DNA of 64,000 bases, taken from the NCBI GenBank assembly GCA_051880495.1, contig JBJEOB010000118.1, positions 1 through 64,000 of the forward strand, read 5' to 3'. The stretch is from MGBC120314 sp051880495 (lineage in GTDB: Bacteria; Bacillota; Clostridia; Lachnospirales; Lachnospiraceae). Of this stretch, positions 33,661-44,400 are shown in pieces. A program made the position numbers and the translations under genes. The stretch's first letter is position 1. Every line of letters starts with the position of its first letter. The notes under the pieces are model-generated. The model did not search any database and was not told the DNA's origin. It was given only the letters and a program-made list of their open reading frames with translations.

Positions 33661-35841
33661 TTAATCAAGTCCAAAACCAGCCAAAATACCAGCGAACTCA
33701 TCTGAATCCGCAAAACCGTTTATAACCTCGTCCCTTGTTCTTTCTCCTCTGTCAAGAATACCTACCCACATATTAAGTCCGTCTTCATCATATGTTCTTC
33801 CAAGGAACGTTTCATAAAGCACCTTTACGAAATCAGTATTGCTAAGGCCTTTGTTTATAAATTCATCTGAATGTAAAAATCCCTCTACGGCAATCTGCTT
33901 TGGTGTCATCTGCTTTTCATGCAGTATCATACACCATGTATCAAGACCTACAACGTCAAATGCTCTTCCTAATGCCTTCAGATAACATCTTGAAACAAAT
34001 TTTGTAACATTGACATTGCGGTTTCTGTAGCGGTTAAATATTTCAGAGAATCCAGAAACGCTGTCAACTGTTCCCGGCTTGATTCCTGCATCACTACAAA
34101 GTCCTGCAAATTCTGTTGAAAGTACAAATCCATGAAATACCACTTCACGATCCATTCCGGCATCAAGTGCAGATGCCCACAGCTCCATACCGCCCTCATC
34201 GGAAGAACGGTTAAGAAACGTATTATACATTATCTCAACAAAATCACGGTTCGAAACATTTCTTGCCTTAAACTCATCGCTGAACACGAAACCATAACCT
34301 ATACTAAATCCATCTCTGGTTCCGGCAATAAGCTCATTAACCCATGTCTGCTTGCCAGCAGCATCAGGTCTTCTCTGCAATGTATTAACGTATATACGCG
34401 TAACAAATGCACTGATTGGGTCTTCAATAATAAACTTGGTTGGGTCATAACCGGATACAACTTCACTCCAGCTTCCCTTTCCCATTGTTGACAGACATGT
34501 CTTGGTATAATCCTCACATTGTTCCGTATCCATAAACTTAAATACGTCATACGCCGGACGCTTACTTCCGTTGCTGTTTAAAATACCAAAGCTAAATCCC
34601 TGTGCGGCTTCGTTTGGATCGTCATACAGACTTCTGAAAATTACAGAATCTATCATGTCATCAAACTCAGCCTTGTAATACGTGTACGCAAGTGCTGCAG
34701 CCTGTCTTGCTTCCTGTCCTCCGTTTACCGTAAATCCCTGTTCTGATAATATAATTCTTACATCACTGCCAAAATTATTTTTGACAAAACCGGTAAGAAC
34801 ATTAAGATTTTTTCCTGAAATGAAATCTGTATTTTCACTGTCTGTCGTATAGCTGTTGCTACTCCAGATATCAGAATTAGTCATAATTGCAGGATATGCA
34901 TGATAAGCAATATTCCAGTCTATCCCCGGCTGTAATGCATTGATTTTCTGTGCAAAAGATGTGAGGAATGTTTTGCCTGCGATTCCTCTGCCGTCATCAT
35001 TATGTGACCAGCTGTGGTCAAGTGAAATATAACACTTCATATTTGAATTGTATGATTTTAATATATTGTTGGCAAACTGGAACTGTCTTGCACACAGAGT
35101 AACATTGGTATCAAGATTGGTCGTTCCGGTATAGTTCCATGCATTTGGCATATTTACTTCATTTCCGATAATCCAGTTCTTGACGAAACATATTCCTTCG
35201 TTTCCGTATGTCTTTCCGAGGAACATCATCATTGCCGTAAGATAATCTATTGCACTCTGATCATCCAGATTCCAAGCATAATATGTATGACCGGAACTTC
35301 TGGCACCTGAATAAATCAAATCATTATGATTGCTTGTCCATGGCATTAGCAAAACAACTGTTATGTCCATTCCGGCCTCAAGCATCTGATAAGCCGTTGT
35401 AGGATATAATCCGTTTATTGCGTCAAAATAATAAGTCTTTCCATTGTATTCAATCTTATCATAATAATCATTCGGCGATGCAATCAAATCCGTAAGATTG
35501 CAGTTAAACAGCGTATGTTTTACGCCAAGGTCCTTATACACATCCGATGCGTTTGCACCCTGAAGACCTTTTTTACTTTCAAATGCACCTGATATAGCCC
35601 TGACATCATCAAATGATTCTTCCGGCATTCCAAGGTCTTCATATGTATATTTTTCTCCGTCATAGACATATGATTCATCCGCATTGTTCTCAAGCAATGC
35701 ACTTCCTGTTACCTTAACATTTTCCTGTTTTCCGGTATTATCCTTCGCTGATACAGGCAAAGCACCTGAAAATACTGTCAAGCCGGTCAATATGACAGAC
35801 ATGCTTACAGAAAATACTTTTTTTAAAAACTCTCTTTTCAT
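33661..35841 (-). CDS. Secreted DUF5722-type glycosidase-like protein with DUF4214 repeats
   Basis: 726 residues with a signal peptide (about 1-32, ending VSA). Residues ~60-460 look like a DUF5722 TIM-barrel domain. Two glutamates sit where a retaining glycosidase would have acid/base and nucleophile: IIGNEVNMPNAWN (about 226-238) and RIILSEQGFTVNGGQ (about 366-380). The C-terminal ~240 residues carry four DUF4214 units (TRIYVNTLQRRPDAAGKQTW, FVSRCYLKALGRAFDVVGLD and two shorter halves), closely like those of the downstream glucosaminidase-like protein. Substrate unknown; the locus suggests the polymer made here. It has a GGAGG site before the ATG. Confidence 0.8.
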   Translation of the reverse strand: MKREFLKKVFSVSMSVILTGLTVFSGALPVSAKDNTGKQENVKVTGSALLENNADESYVYDGEKYTYEDLGMPEESFDDVRAISGAFESKKGLQGANASDVYKDLGVKHTLFNCNLTDLIASPNDYYDKIEYNGKTYYFDAINGLYPTTAYQMLEAGMDITVVLLMPWTSNHNDLIYSGARSSGHTYYAWNLDDQSAIDYLTAMMMFLGKTYGNEGICFVKNWIIGNEVNMPNAWNYTGTTNLDTNVTLCARQFQFANNILKSYNSNMKCYISLDHSWSHNDDGRGIAGKTFLTSFAQKINALQPGIDWNIAYHAYPAIMTNSDIWSSNSYTTDSENTDFISGKNLNVLTGFVKNNFGSDVRIILSEQGFTVNGGQEARQAAALAYTYYKAEFDDMIDSVIFRSLYDDPNEAAQGFSFGILNSNGSKRPAYDVFKFMDTEQCEDYTKTCLSTMGKGSWSEVVSGYDPTKFIIEDPISAFVTRIYVNTLQRRPDAAGKQTWVNELIAGTRDGFSIGYGFVFSDEFKARNVSNRDFVEIMYNTFLNRSSDEGGMELWASALDAGMDREVVFHGFVLSTEFAGLCSDAGIKPGTVDSVSGFSEIFNRYRNRNVNVTKFVSRCYLKALGRAFDVVGLDTWCMILHEKQMTPKQIAVEGFLHSDEFINKGLSNTDFVKVLYETFLGRTYDEDGLNMWVGILDRGERTRDEVINGFADSDEFAGILAGFGLD

Positions 35842-35859
35842 CTGTTTCCTCCTTATACA

Positions 35860-37185
35860 TTAAAAAATTCCTGAAGCATCAACACTATGTGTCGGCTTTC
35901 GAACCTCCATTGGCGGATACTGTTCAAAGTCCGTGTAATGCATTTTTAAGAATGCTTTGTAATCCTTCGGAACATTTACTTCAAGTTCTCCAAGCTTTAA
36001 TCTTGTACCCTCTCCAAACCATTCCTGCTTGAATTTCCAAGGTATACAATATATAAAACCATTCGATTCAAAATAATTCTCACATTTTTTGTGCCTGTTC
36101 CATTTTCTTACCCATTCATAACAACCAAGAATCCACGATAAAGGAATAATTTTGCCTATCGACGATGCGATTTTAACAAGTCTTTGAGTCTTATCATCCC
36201 TGTTTGTATAATCGCTTTCCTTAATATAGGCCCTGTGCCCCATAGCCAGACCGTACAGACCCTGAATGAATTTTGTCTGGAAATTATGAAACCATTCACT
36301 GTCTGATGCATTATCCATTACATATATGTCTATAGGCAGATGATTATCAACATCCGCTCTTCCCTTGCCGCGTATTTTTTTGAAAATGTTAACCGGAATT
36401 TCTTCCTTCATGTAAACAAGCCTTGTCATATAATCCAGAAATGCATGATTACCCATCTGATTATAGTTTAAGAACATAAAATCAGGGTTATCCTTCCATT
36501 CAGTCTTAACAATTTTTAAAAGCTTATTAAAGTCCTCTCTCGGAACTGCAACATCAACATCATCGTCCCATGGTATAAGGTCGCCATGCCTTGCCGCTCC
36601 CAGAAGGCTGCCACATATAAGGTAATATCTTATTCCATATTTTGTGCACACCCTGTCAAACTCTTTCAAAAGAATTTTAAGGATTCTGTGTGCATTGTCT
36701 AAATATTCCTGCTGTGCCGCACCTATATCAGATACGTCTATAATTTCTTCAAATTCACCCAAACATCCAAGAGTACATTCCTTCTTCAGACATTCGTTAA
36801 CATATATTTTCATATGAGCATTTAACGGAGCAAGAAATTCCGGAACAACATACTTAATTTTAATACCGCTCTTGTTTATACCCGTATCCTTTAAATAAAT
36901 TACAGCACTGCCTGACGTCCATGTTCCCGTTGGTTCAGGTCCGTAAAATCCGTGTATTGCATTAGGATTCCACTCCACAGTCATAGGAAATTCAAGTCTG
37001 CTGACAACATACTTATCCTTGTCATAAAGTATGTCAGTATTATCCGGTGTGACAGGTCCGATATACGTACAAAATATTCCCAGATTTCTGTCGTCTTCAC
37101 TTATTTTGCATTCTTTCAAATTAATGGTTTGAGATATCTCAATTTTAATCTCATATCCCTGAACATCATATAAGCAAGTTTCCAT
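35860..37185 (-). CDS. LicD-family phosphotransferase with N-terminal beta module
   Basis: 441 residues. The LicD catalytic domain (about 160-441) shows YLICGSLLGAARHGDLIPWD followed by an Asp cluster (D207-D209, D211). LicD enzymes move phosphocholine, or other polyol/amino-alcohol phosphates, from CDP carriers to glycans. Residues ~79-150 resemble the beta-sandwich module repeated in the giant protein of this locus (GFYGPEPTGTWTSGSAVIYL). It lies 17 bases downstream of the ABC ATPase gene. First of three LicD proteins in the window. Confidence 0.88.
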   Translation of the reverse strand: METCLYDVQGYEIKIEISQTINLKECKISEDDRNLGIFCTYIGPVTPDNTDILYDKDKYVVSRLEFPMTVEWNPNAIHGFYGPEPTGTWTSGSAVIYLKDTGINKSGIKIKYVVPEFLAPLNAHMKIYVNECLKKECTLGCLGEFEEIIDVSDIGAAQQEYLDNAHRILKILLKEFDRVCTKYGIRYYLICGSLLGAARHGDLIPWDDDVDVAVPREDFNKLLKIVKTEWKDNPDFMFLNYNQMGNHAFLDYMTRLVYMKEEIPVNIFKKIRGKGRADVDNHLPIDIYVMDNASDSEWFHNFQTKFIQGLYGLAMGHRAYIKESDYTNRDDKTQRLVKIASSIGKIIPLSWILGCYEWVRKWNRHKKCENYFESNGFIYCIPWKFKQEWFGEGTRLKLGELEVNVPKDYKAFLKMHYTDFEQYPPMEVRKPTHSVDASGIF

Positions 37186-37202
37186 TTTCTTCCTCTTCTC
37201 AG

Positions 37203-37931
37203 TTATAATTGCATGAATTTGTCGTAATCATTTAATACCTGTTCTGTTGGTCCTAACTGCATAAAATTACCGTCATTTATCCAGAGCACTTCATCGCAGA
37301 ACTTCTTGAGTGTATCAGTCGCATGCGAAACAATTAGAACTGTACGGTTACTCATCATCAGCTCTTCCATTTTTTTATAACTCTTTTTTCTGAAATGCTC
37401 ATCTCCTACGCTTAACACCTCGTCTACAAGCATTATGTCAGTATCAAGTATCGCTGTTACGGAAAATGAAAGTTTAGAATACATACCACTTGAATATGTT
37501 CTTACAGGACGTTCTATAAATTCTCCCAATTCCGAAAATTCAATTATTTCATCCATACGTTCCTTAACATAATCCAGATCGCAGCCAAGCAGCATTCCTG
37601 ACTTTAAAATATTCTCTCTTCCGGTGTTATTTGGATTAAATCCGATACCAATGGCCATAAGTGACACTCTGTTTCCCTTGGTATCAATTGTTCCCTCATC
37701 AGGTCTGAATATGCCTGCTATTGACCTTAAAAGAGTAGTTTTACCTGAGCCGTTTCTTCCGACAATTCCCAGTATTTTACCCTTTTCTACCTGAAAAGAA
37801 ACATCATTTACGGCACGAATTAACTCTGCCTTTTTAACTTCTTTTTTTAACAGACTCTGGTGCAATGACATATGCATCAGGTTTTTATAATCTATACTGA
37901 CGTGATTTACGTCTAATGCAATCTCTGCCAT
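37203..37931 (-). CDS. Polysaccharide ABC transporter, ATP-binding subunit (Wzt/TagH type)
   Basis: Powers export of a lipid-linked polysaccharide across the membrane. 242 residues with Walker A GRNGSGKTT (58-66), signature YSSGM (146-150), Walker B IMLVDEVLSVGD (166-177) and a switch His in IVSHATD. It lacks the C-terminal carbohydrate-binding domain that Wzt proteins of the O8/O9a type use to recognise capped chains, so recognition would differ. The permease ends 2 bases before it begins. Confidence 0.95.
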   Translation of the reverse strand: MAEIALDVNHVSIDYKNLMHMSLHQSLLKKEVKKAELIRAVNDVSFQVEKGKILGIVGRNGSGKTTLLRSIAGIFRPDEGTIDTKGNRVSLMAIGIGFNPNNTGRENILKSGMLLGCDLDYVKERMDEIIEFSELGEFIERPVRTYSSGMYSKLSFSVTAILDTDIMLVDEVLSVGDEHFRKKSYKKMEELMMSNRTVLIVSHATDTLKKFCDEVLWINDGNFMQLGPTEQVLNDYDKFMQL

Positions 37932-37933
37932 TT

Positions 37934-39262
37934 TTACACCACCTTAACATAGCTATTTTCATTTCTATAAACCGTATGCACGCCTACACAGCACAAAATA
38001 ACTGATAAAACAAGCCAGATGCATATAAGCGGCACATTTGTTACCTGATTATATAACAGGGCATTACGCATTGTATCGACAAACAGTGCTATCGGATTCA
38101 GACATAACATTAATGAGTTAAGCGGGTCCGGCAGTGTCGTCATTACTTCGTAGAATATTCCCGAAAGGAACATAAGCATATTAAGAAGAATGCCTACCGC
38201 ATAAGCCAGGTCGTCTACATATACTCCAAAATGCATGAATATCATTCCTGCGCCAAATGCCAGCAGCACCATAAGCGCAAATGCAGGTATCACCCATAAA
38301 ATTGCACATCCGATATGAATTCTGAAAATCAGAATCAAAATAACAAGTACTATCAATGAGAACATAAGCTTAAATAAATTAAGCATCATATTGGATAACA
38401 GCAATACAAATTTAGGAATATATACTCTTGTAACTATATCCCTGTTATTTCTGATTAATTTTACGCTGTAGTTAATTGTCTTATTAAAGAAGCTCCACAT
38501 TAGCAGTGCCGAGAAGACAAATGCTGCATAATTCTGTATCGAGCTTCCCATTATTTTACCAAAAACAATAACATAAACAAGCATATCAAATAACGGTTCC
38601 AACAGCCACCACAATCTGTTAAGATATGAGTTTGCAACCTCAGCCTTTAAATCTGTCTCTGCCGAATAAACAGTGTATTGCCAATACTTTTTGATGTCAC
38701 CAAAAAATTTTCTGACCTCATATACCGGTCCGTGATTATCCCTGCTATCCTCCGCTTTTTCTTTATACACTTTTACAATAATCAGCAGAATAGAAGTGAT
38801 AATTCCCCATATTCCAAGTAAAATTAGTCTCTCCAGCAAAAATGAAGCGGAATATTTTAAGAGAAAATCACAAAACTCAGGCACCATTATAACCCGGATA
38901 TCTCCTGTTCCTGATATCTGCAGATAATCATCGATTATTGCAGCTCCTCCTGTAGGGACATCCTTCATGTATCCAAAAAACTCAGAATAAGTAAGTTTTT
39001 TAAGGTACATACTCTTTACGCTTCCATAAATTTTAACACCCTTAACCCTTGCATAATCGACACCATCAAAATTAATTTCAGAAAAAGTTCTGTTAATAAT
39101 CTCCGAGTTTTCGATATGCACAAACTGGCTGCCTTCGGTTGTTATTATTTCAAGATTAAGACTTCTGTTATCAAATTTGTACAGCCCTATTACCAAAGCA
39201 CCTGCTACAAATAATACTGCTATAAAAATATATAATGCTTTACTTACTGCTTTATTTTTCAT
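37934..39262 (-). CDS. Polysaccharide ABC transporter permease (Wzm/TagG type) with extra N-terminal outer domain
   Basis: 442 residues from the ATG that has AAGGA 6 bases upstream; a 37-codon longer reading overlaps the previous gene and is rejected. The C-terminal half (about 185-442) is an ABC-2 permease: amphipathic start helix, NSYLNRLWWLLEPLFDMLVY, six helices and LNPIALFVDTMRNALLYNQ. The N-terminal ~165 residues are unusual: a helix (about 8-26), a ~115-residue outer domain and a second helix (about 142-162). Ordinary Wzm/TagG proteins are about 260-280 residues and lack this part. The added domain may contact the exported glycan or cell-wall enzymes. Confidence 0.92.
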   Translation of the reverse strand: MKNKAVSKALYIFIAVLFVAGALVIGLYKFDNRSLNLEIITTEGSQFVHIENSEIINRTFSEINFDGVDYARVKGVKIYGSVKSMYLKKLTYSEFFGYMKDVPTGGAAIIDDYLQISGTGDIRVIMVPEFCDFLLKYSASFLLERLILLGIWGIITSILLIIVKVYKEKAEDSRDNHGPVYEVRKFFGDIKKYWQYTVYSAETDLKAEVANSYLNRLWWLLEPLFDMLVYVIVFGKIMGSSIQNYAAFVFSALLMWSFFNKTINYSVKLIRNNRDIVTRVYIPKFVLLLSNMMLNLFKLMFSLIVLVILILIFRIHIGCAILWVIPAFALMVLLAFGAGMIFMHFGVYVDDLAYAVGILLNMLMFLSGIFYEVMTTLPDPLNSLMLCLNPIALFVDTMRNALLYNQVTNVPLICIWLVLSVILCCVGVHTVYRNENSYVKVV

Positions 39263-39272
39263 GACATTCCTT

Positions 39273-39713
39273 TCACATTTCTTTTCTAATCTGTGCTTCA
39301 ATTGCCTGTTTGATTTTGGTAGAACTTGTAGTCTGTGTATATGAGAAAAAGTATATGTCTGAACCTCTTTCATTTAACAGACGCTTTTCCTTCATCCAGA
39401 CTTCATTACCTGAATAATCATCACCGGAGAAAAAACAGTCATAGTGCAATTGATCCCACGCATCAATTTTACCGATATTATCAAATGTAACCGGGATGGC
39501 ACGATCAACGTATCTGCATGATTCGACCATCTGAAGTCTCTCTTCAAAAGGAATATACGGTGGATTTTTCTTAAAATGAATAACTAACTCATCCGTAAGA
39601 ACACCCACAATCAGCGTTTCACATTTTTCCTTCGCACGTCTGAACAAATTAACATGTCCAATGTGAAACAAATCATACACACCTGCACAATAACCAACAT
39701 TATACTCTTTCAT
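39273..39713 (-). CDS. Glycerol-3-phosphate cytidylyltransferase-like protein (TagD family)
   Basis: 146-residue single-domain nucleotidyltransferase, likely making CDP-glycerol or a related CDP-alcohol. Motifs: GVYDLFHIGH at residues 11-20, FSGDDYSGN, and TQTTSSTKIK near the C-terminus, corresponding to the RTxGISTTxI motif. The ATG with AAAGGA 8 bases upstream is preferred over one three codons earlier. It heads the transporter operon behind its own promoter. Family members can also act on ethanolamine- or choline-phosphate, so the substrate is uncertain. Confidence 0.88.
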   Translation of the reverse strand: MKEYNVGYCAGVYDLFHIGHVNLFRRAKEKCETLIVGVLTDELVIHFKKNPPYIPFEERLQMVESCRYVDRAIPVTFDNIGKIDAWDQLHYDCFFSGDDYSGNEVWMKEKRLLNERGSDIYFFSYTQTTSSTKIKQAIEAQIRKEM

Positions 39714-39747
39714 CCTTACCATCCTTTACATTTTATAACCTCGGTAG

Positions 39748-39777
39748 ATTAAAACATATAACCGATAATTATGTCAA
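39748..39777 (-). promoter_or_regulatory. Sigma-A promoter of the cytidylyltransferase-ABC transporter-LicD operon
   Basis: Minus strand TTGACA (39772-39777, exact), 18-base spacer, TTTAAT (39748-39753, five of six), about 35 bases before the ATG at 39713. It begins just past the stop codon of the giant protein gene. Confidence 0.75.
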
Positions 39778-39782
39778 TATTT

Positions 39783-41445
39783 TTATTCTTCAACAAATTT
39801 CGGGTTACGAAGCTGGAATAACATTTGTCTTCCCTCTCCGGTCTTTTTATATTCAAAATGTTTTAAAGAACATTTTATGCAATAAGTTCCGTGTGGCTTA
39901 AGCTCAACTGTCACTGTAAATACATCAGGCGTCCTTATCTGCCACTTTTTGCCGAAAGAATCTTCCAGACAAACCTCCTGACGCTCACTGGTTGCCGAAG
40001 ACTCAAGAATAAACCGAATACATTTTTTAATTTTGGATGATGATTTGTTAGACACAACAATTTGTGTCTCAGGTTCAATCGCCCAGCTCCAGCGGTTCTG
40101 CTCATCTGCCTCCAAATCATCAAAGCCCGAAAGCAGTTTAACCTCACACTCATCATCTTCAAGATACGGTCCTCTGTAAGGCATTTCCATCAGCCAGTCA
40201 AAGGCCGTTTCATCTACAAAATGAAGATTCCTCAACTGGAACAGTAACTCTCTTTCTCCGCCATGTGACACAGTTTCTTCTTCACCTTCAATTACATAAT
40301 GCACCCAGTAGCTTCCGTATGCTTCAATTTCGACTTTGACATTACAAACGCACGGCGTGCTGCAGACACGATAACCGCCATTCGAATCATCAATGCGTAT
40401 ATTCCTTGAAGTGCCATCCGGAGACGATTCAAGAACATACTTTATGCATTTAGTTACATTCTGACCGGTTCTGTTTAATATAGCAATACGCGACTCCTTA
40501 TTAACACACCAGCTCCATCGGTTACCATCGCCAATTTCGAGATTATCGAAGCCCGAAAGCAGACGCACCTCACAGTCATCCTGAACAAGATATGGATCCC
40601 TGTCAGGGATTTCCCTTAACCAGTTAAACACTTTTTCATCTGCAAAATGAAGATTTCTCAGCTGGAAAAGCATTTTTCTTGACCTGCTGCCTTTCGTTCT
40701 GCTGCTGCCATCACCAACCACAAAATGAAGCCAGTAATTTCCATATGGTTCAATTTCCACAGACACTCCGTGAAGCATCGGTGTAGACAAATTCCACCTT
40801 CTATCCATTGAATCATCAAGGCTTATTGACACACTTTCCCCATTAGGAGGCGATTCAAGTCCAAATTCAATAAACCTCTTAATCTTTTCATGTGACTTAT
40901 TTATAACCAGTATTCTTGCCTCATTCTCATTTGCCCAGCTCCAGCGGTTTTCTCCATCATATTCAAAATCATCGAAGCCTTTTAATAATTTTATATCACA
41001 TTCTTCTGTAGCAAGATATGATTCCCTCTTTGGCGTTTCCTTAAGCCATCCAAAAACATTGTCATCATTTGAAATCTTTAGATTCAATATCTGGAAGGCA
41101 AGATTTCGTGCCTTATCAGCCTTCATTGTTCCGTTATAAGTAAATCTTATCCAATAACTGCTGTTGGCCGCCACAGGAAATGTCAAAAATGACTTGTCCG
41201 TTATGCCGACAGTCCACTTTTGTTTATCCATTCCTTCAATTACAACAAGCGAATCCTCATCTGTTGCATGTGACATTTCAAACTGAAGGTTACAGTTTTT
41301 CTCTTCACCACTTTTATTGGTTACAAGCAAAAGTGCCTCGCGCATTGTAGCCCAGCTCCAGCGGTTAACTTCATCCTCTTCAACGTTATCAAAGCCTGAT
41401 AATAATGTTATTCTCCAATTATCATCCTCAAAGTAAGGGTCCCTT
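39783..41445 (-). repeat. Four tandem ~425-base repeats encoding beta-sandwich modules
   Basis: Coding repeats in the 3' end of the giant gene. The minus-strand codons for NRWSW recur near 41357, 40940, 40515 and 40090, about 417-428 bases apart. Each unit runs LLSGFDNxExxxxNRWSW, then an alternating hydrophobic pattern, then YxSYWIRF/YGxYWLHF, then RxMLFQLRNLxFxDE and a short linker WLxExPxRxPYL. Copies 2-4 are closer to each other than to copy 1, which suggests recent duplication. Confidence 0.9.
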
Positions 41446-44400
41446 GTATTGCCGTTTTCAACCCATTTGAAGAACATGTGATTAATATCATGCTGTCTGT
41501 TTTCAAAAATAAATTTATCTTCTATTGCCGAATATTTTTCCCATTGGTCCTTTATTCCATATCTATCCTTCATGTCCTCTATAGGAACATATTCCTCAAT
41601 ATCAGGGCATGACGCATATGTGTAATGCAGAAGACGGAACATAATATAATCAAGCGGACAATCACTAACTTCAAATTCCTGGTCAAAATACATATACTCT
41701 CCATTGTCATAAAAACAGTTAAGAGGTATCAGATCTATATATCCATGCTGTAATATTACTTTGCCTTTTACCTTCTTACTGTCAGAAGACATCAGAATAT
41801 AATCCCTGCACTTATCAAGTTCTTTGATAAAACTCTCCCTGTCACAGGCTGCAATATCACGAAGCACATTGACCAGTTTTTCATGTCTGATTCTTGGCAT
41901 TATCAGCTTATCATCAATTAATTCATGCTTTACAACCGGTACACCTCTGTCACTAAGCAGGTGAATATTGTCGCAGCTTCTTAACAGACCCATCCTGCCC
42001 GCTTCATACAGTGCTGTCTTCTCAACAATATTTTCTTTAACCACAGTGGCAAAGCCGTTCTTTTCTCCTCTGTCTGTGGTAAGCGAAACATATTGAATAT
42101 CTGTATGTGTGTCATCAAATCTGCATTCAAGCAAAAATGAATTGCATACTTCCGGCAACGCATCATACTGTTTTACTTTACCGTAAATTTCCGACTCATT
42201 AGTATTAAGACATCTTCCTGCCACATAATAGTTCATTACACGGTCGCGCAGGTTTCCGTCAGGCAGACAGTCATCTGAATATATCTCCTGGGCCAGTCTG
42301 TAATCAGGCAGCGGATAATAAAATTTATAATTCAATCCAAGTTTTTTGGCCTGCATGAGAAGTCTGTTGCGCGTCGTAACCGGTTCATCCCCGTTCTCAT
42401 TGATAGAATCCTTGCCCGGCAATGGATAACCACACTGGTATTTTGTGCCTTCTGCATTATCTATGGCAAGTAACAGTGTACCGTTCTTAGCAAGAAGTCC
42501 TGCTGCCTCCCTGACAATTTCATTCCAGCTTTCAGTAGGATTTTTACAATTGCGGCAGCAATCAGCCGTGACAACAATATAATCATATTTTGTATTCACG
42601 ACAGCACTTGGTTTCTTTCCTGAAACAACCGATAAACCGGCAGATTTATCATATCTTTTTCTTATGGCTTGTGCCTTTTTTTCTGAGAATTCAAAAACAG
42701 TAACCTCACGGCATTTTTCAAGGAAAAGACCCGTCATTGCTCCAAAGCTTCCGCCTATTTCAAGAAGATTTGATTCCTTGTCAAACGGATACCAGTTAAG
42801 CAGCGACTTTCTCATTTCGCTGAAATTATAGAATATGGTAAAGCTGTCACTTTCCTTTAACAAAGACGCCGGATTATCTGCTTTTCCCTCCATGATTGCC
42901 TTAAATGCTTCAATATCAGAATCGTCAAGGGTTTCTGCTGCGTTATCATTCACCCAGTCATCTCGAAGTTCTATTCCTGAAATACCTGCACACTTCTTCT
43001 CAATAATGTCCGATTCCAGAAGCGCAAGCATCTGTTCAGGAATAATTTGGGAAATTGCCTCTGACGGATTCCACATTTTCATGAATTGGGCAAAATATTT
43101 CCTGATTCCTAAATGAATCTCCTTTAAAGCTCTAATCTGTCCCGGAGTTCTATGCTCCTTCTCATACACAGGCTGTCCGTCCTCATCAAAATACCATAAG
43201 GACGGTTTGTCCGATGTCATTATCTTTTCAAGATTTTTGTAACTCTTATAAAGATAACTGTCTGACACATTTATTCCATCATTTACATACAGACTGTCTA
43301 TGTCACTCTGGTCTATCCATTCTATCTTTGACTTGCAGAAATATTTTCCCTTTATGCCAAATGGTACAAATTTCTGCAGCCATTTCTGGGATGTGCCTGA
43401 CGATACAAAATCATATAAAACATATGATCCATCATCCTTTATCCCAAGTTTTCTCATATATTCCAGATATATATTTCTCTGCTTGGCCGAATTAGATATA
43501 ATATTATCCAGAGTATTACCGCCAAGCTGTTCTTTATCAAATAAAAATCTATGCTGAAGTTTTTCTTCTTCAGTACCGGCATAAGGCACCTTGAGAATTT
43601 CTTCCGCATCCTTCACATCTGATATACCACACAATGTTGCCTGCGCCCTTGAAGTAAGAAAATAATAATAATCAGGCAGATTAAATCTTTTGTTACTGCT
43701 TTTCATTACCCTGTATAATTCATTAAGCAGATATCCATCTCTTGCTGCAAATAAAACACCATCAACAGGCTCTTTTTGTAGTTCATCACTCAGCCAGCAC
43801 ATGAACTCCGTAACAATTGGTGCAACATACAACCAGCCGTATTCGGCGTTACTGTTAACGATAAATTTACCGTCTTCATTCCTGTCGGCAAACGGAGAAT
43901 TACATAACACCTGGCATAACATACCGACCATATAAAAATCGTTTTCCGTTACTGCACTTGATATTATTGATGATAACTTTGTCTTCTTCATAATATCACG
44001 GCCGCTTCTGATATATGCAGCATCAATGCCGTGAGACAACGCGCTTCTTACATCTGCCTTTTCATTATCTCCGATATGAAGATATCTTACGCCGTCCGTG
44101 CTGTCCTTATATATTTTAAAAAGATTATCTGTCTTAAGGGCATCATAATCACACGATACAAAAACAGGTACCGTGTCATCTATACCAATATCTGAAATAA
44201 TTGTTCGTGTAATTTCTTCGGAAATATACATATCCGAAATCAGTGAGACTTTTTTGCCGCTTTCAACTGCATAATTAAAAATGTCAATCATATCCCTGCG
44301 TGGAACCAGTAATGACTTTTCAATGTCAATCTCCAGCTTCATTAATCTGTTAACTTCTGTTTTTCTTAACGAAAATTTATCCTGTATTACACTGTAATAA

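Noticed and set aside
39263..39373. A 37-codon N-terminal extension of the ABC permease
   Set aside because: It overlaps the cytidylyltransferase gene, has no ribosome-binding site, and a good site precedes the inner ATG.
39783..41445. Tandem repeats as a CRISPR or non-coding satellite
   Set aside because: Periodicity is ~425 bases, in frame within one long gene, with protein-level conservation; no short palindromic repeats or unique spacers.
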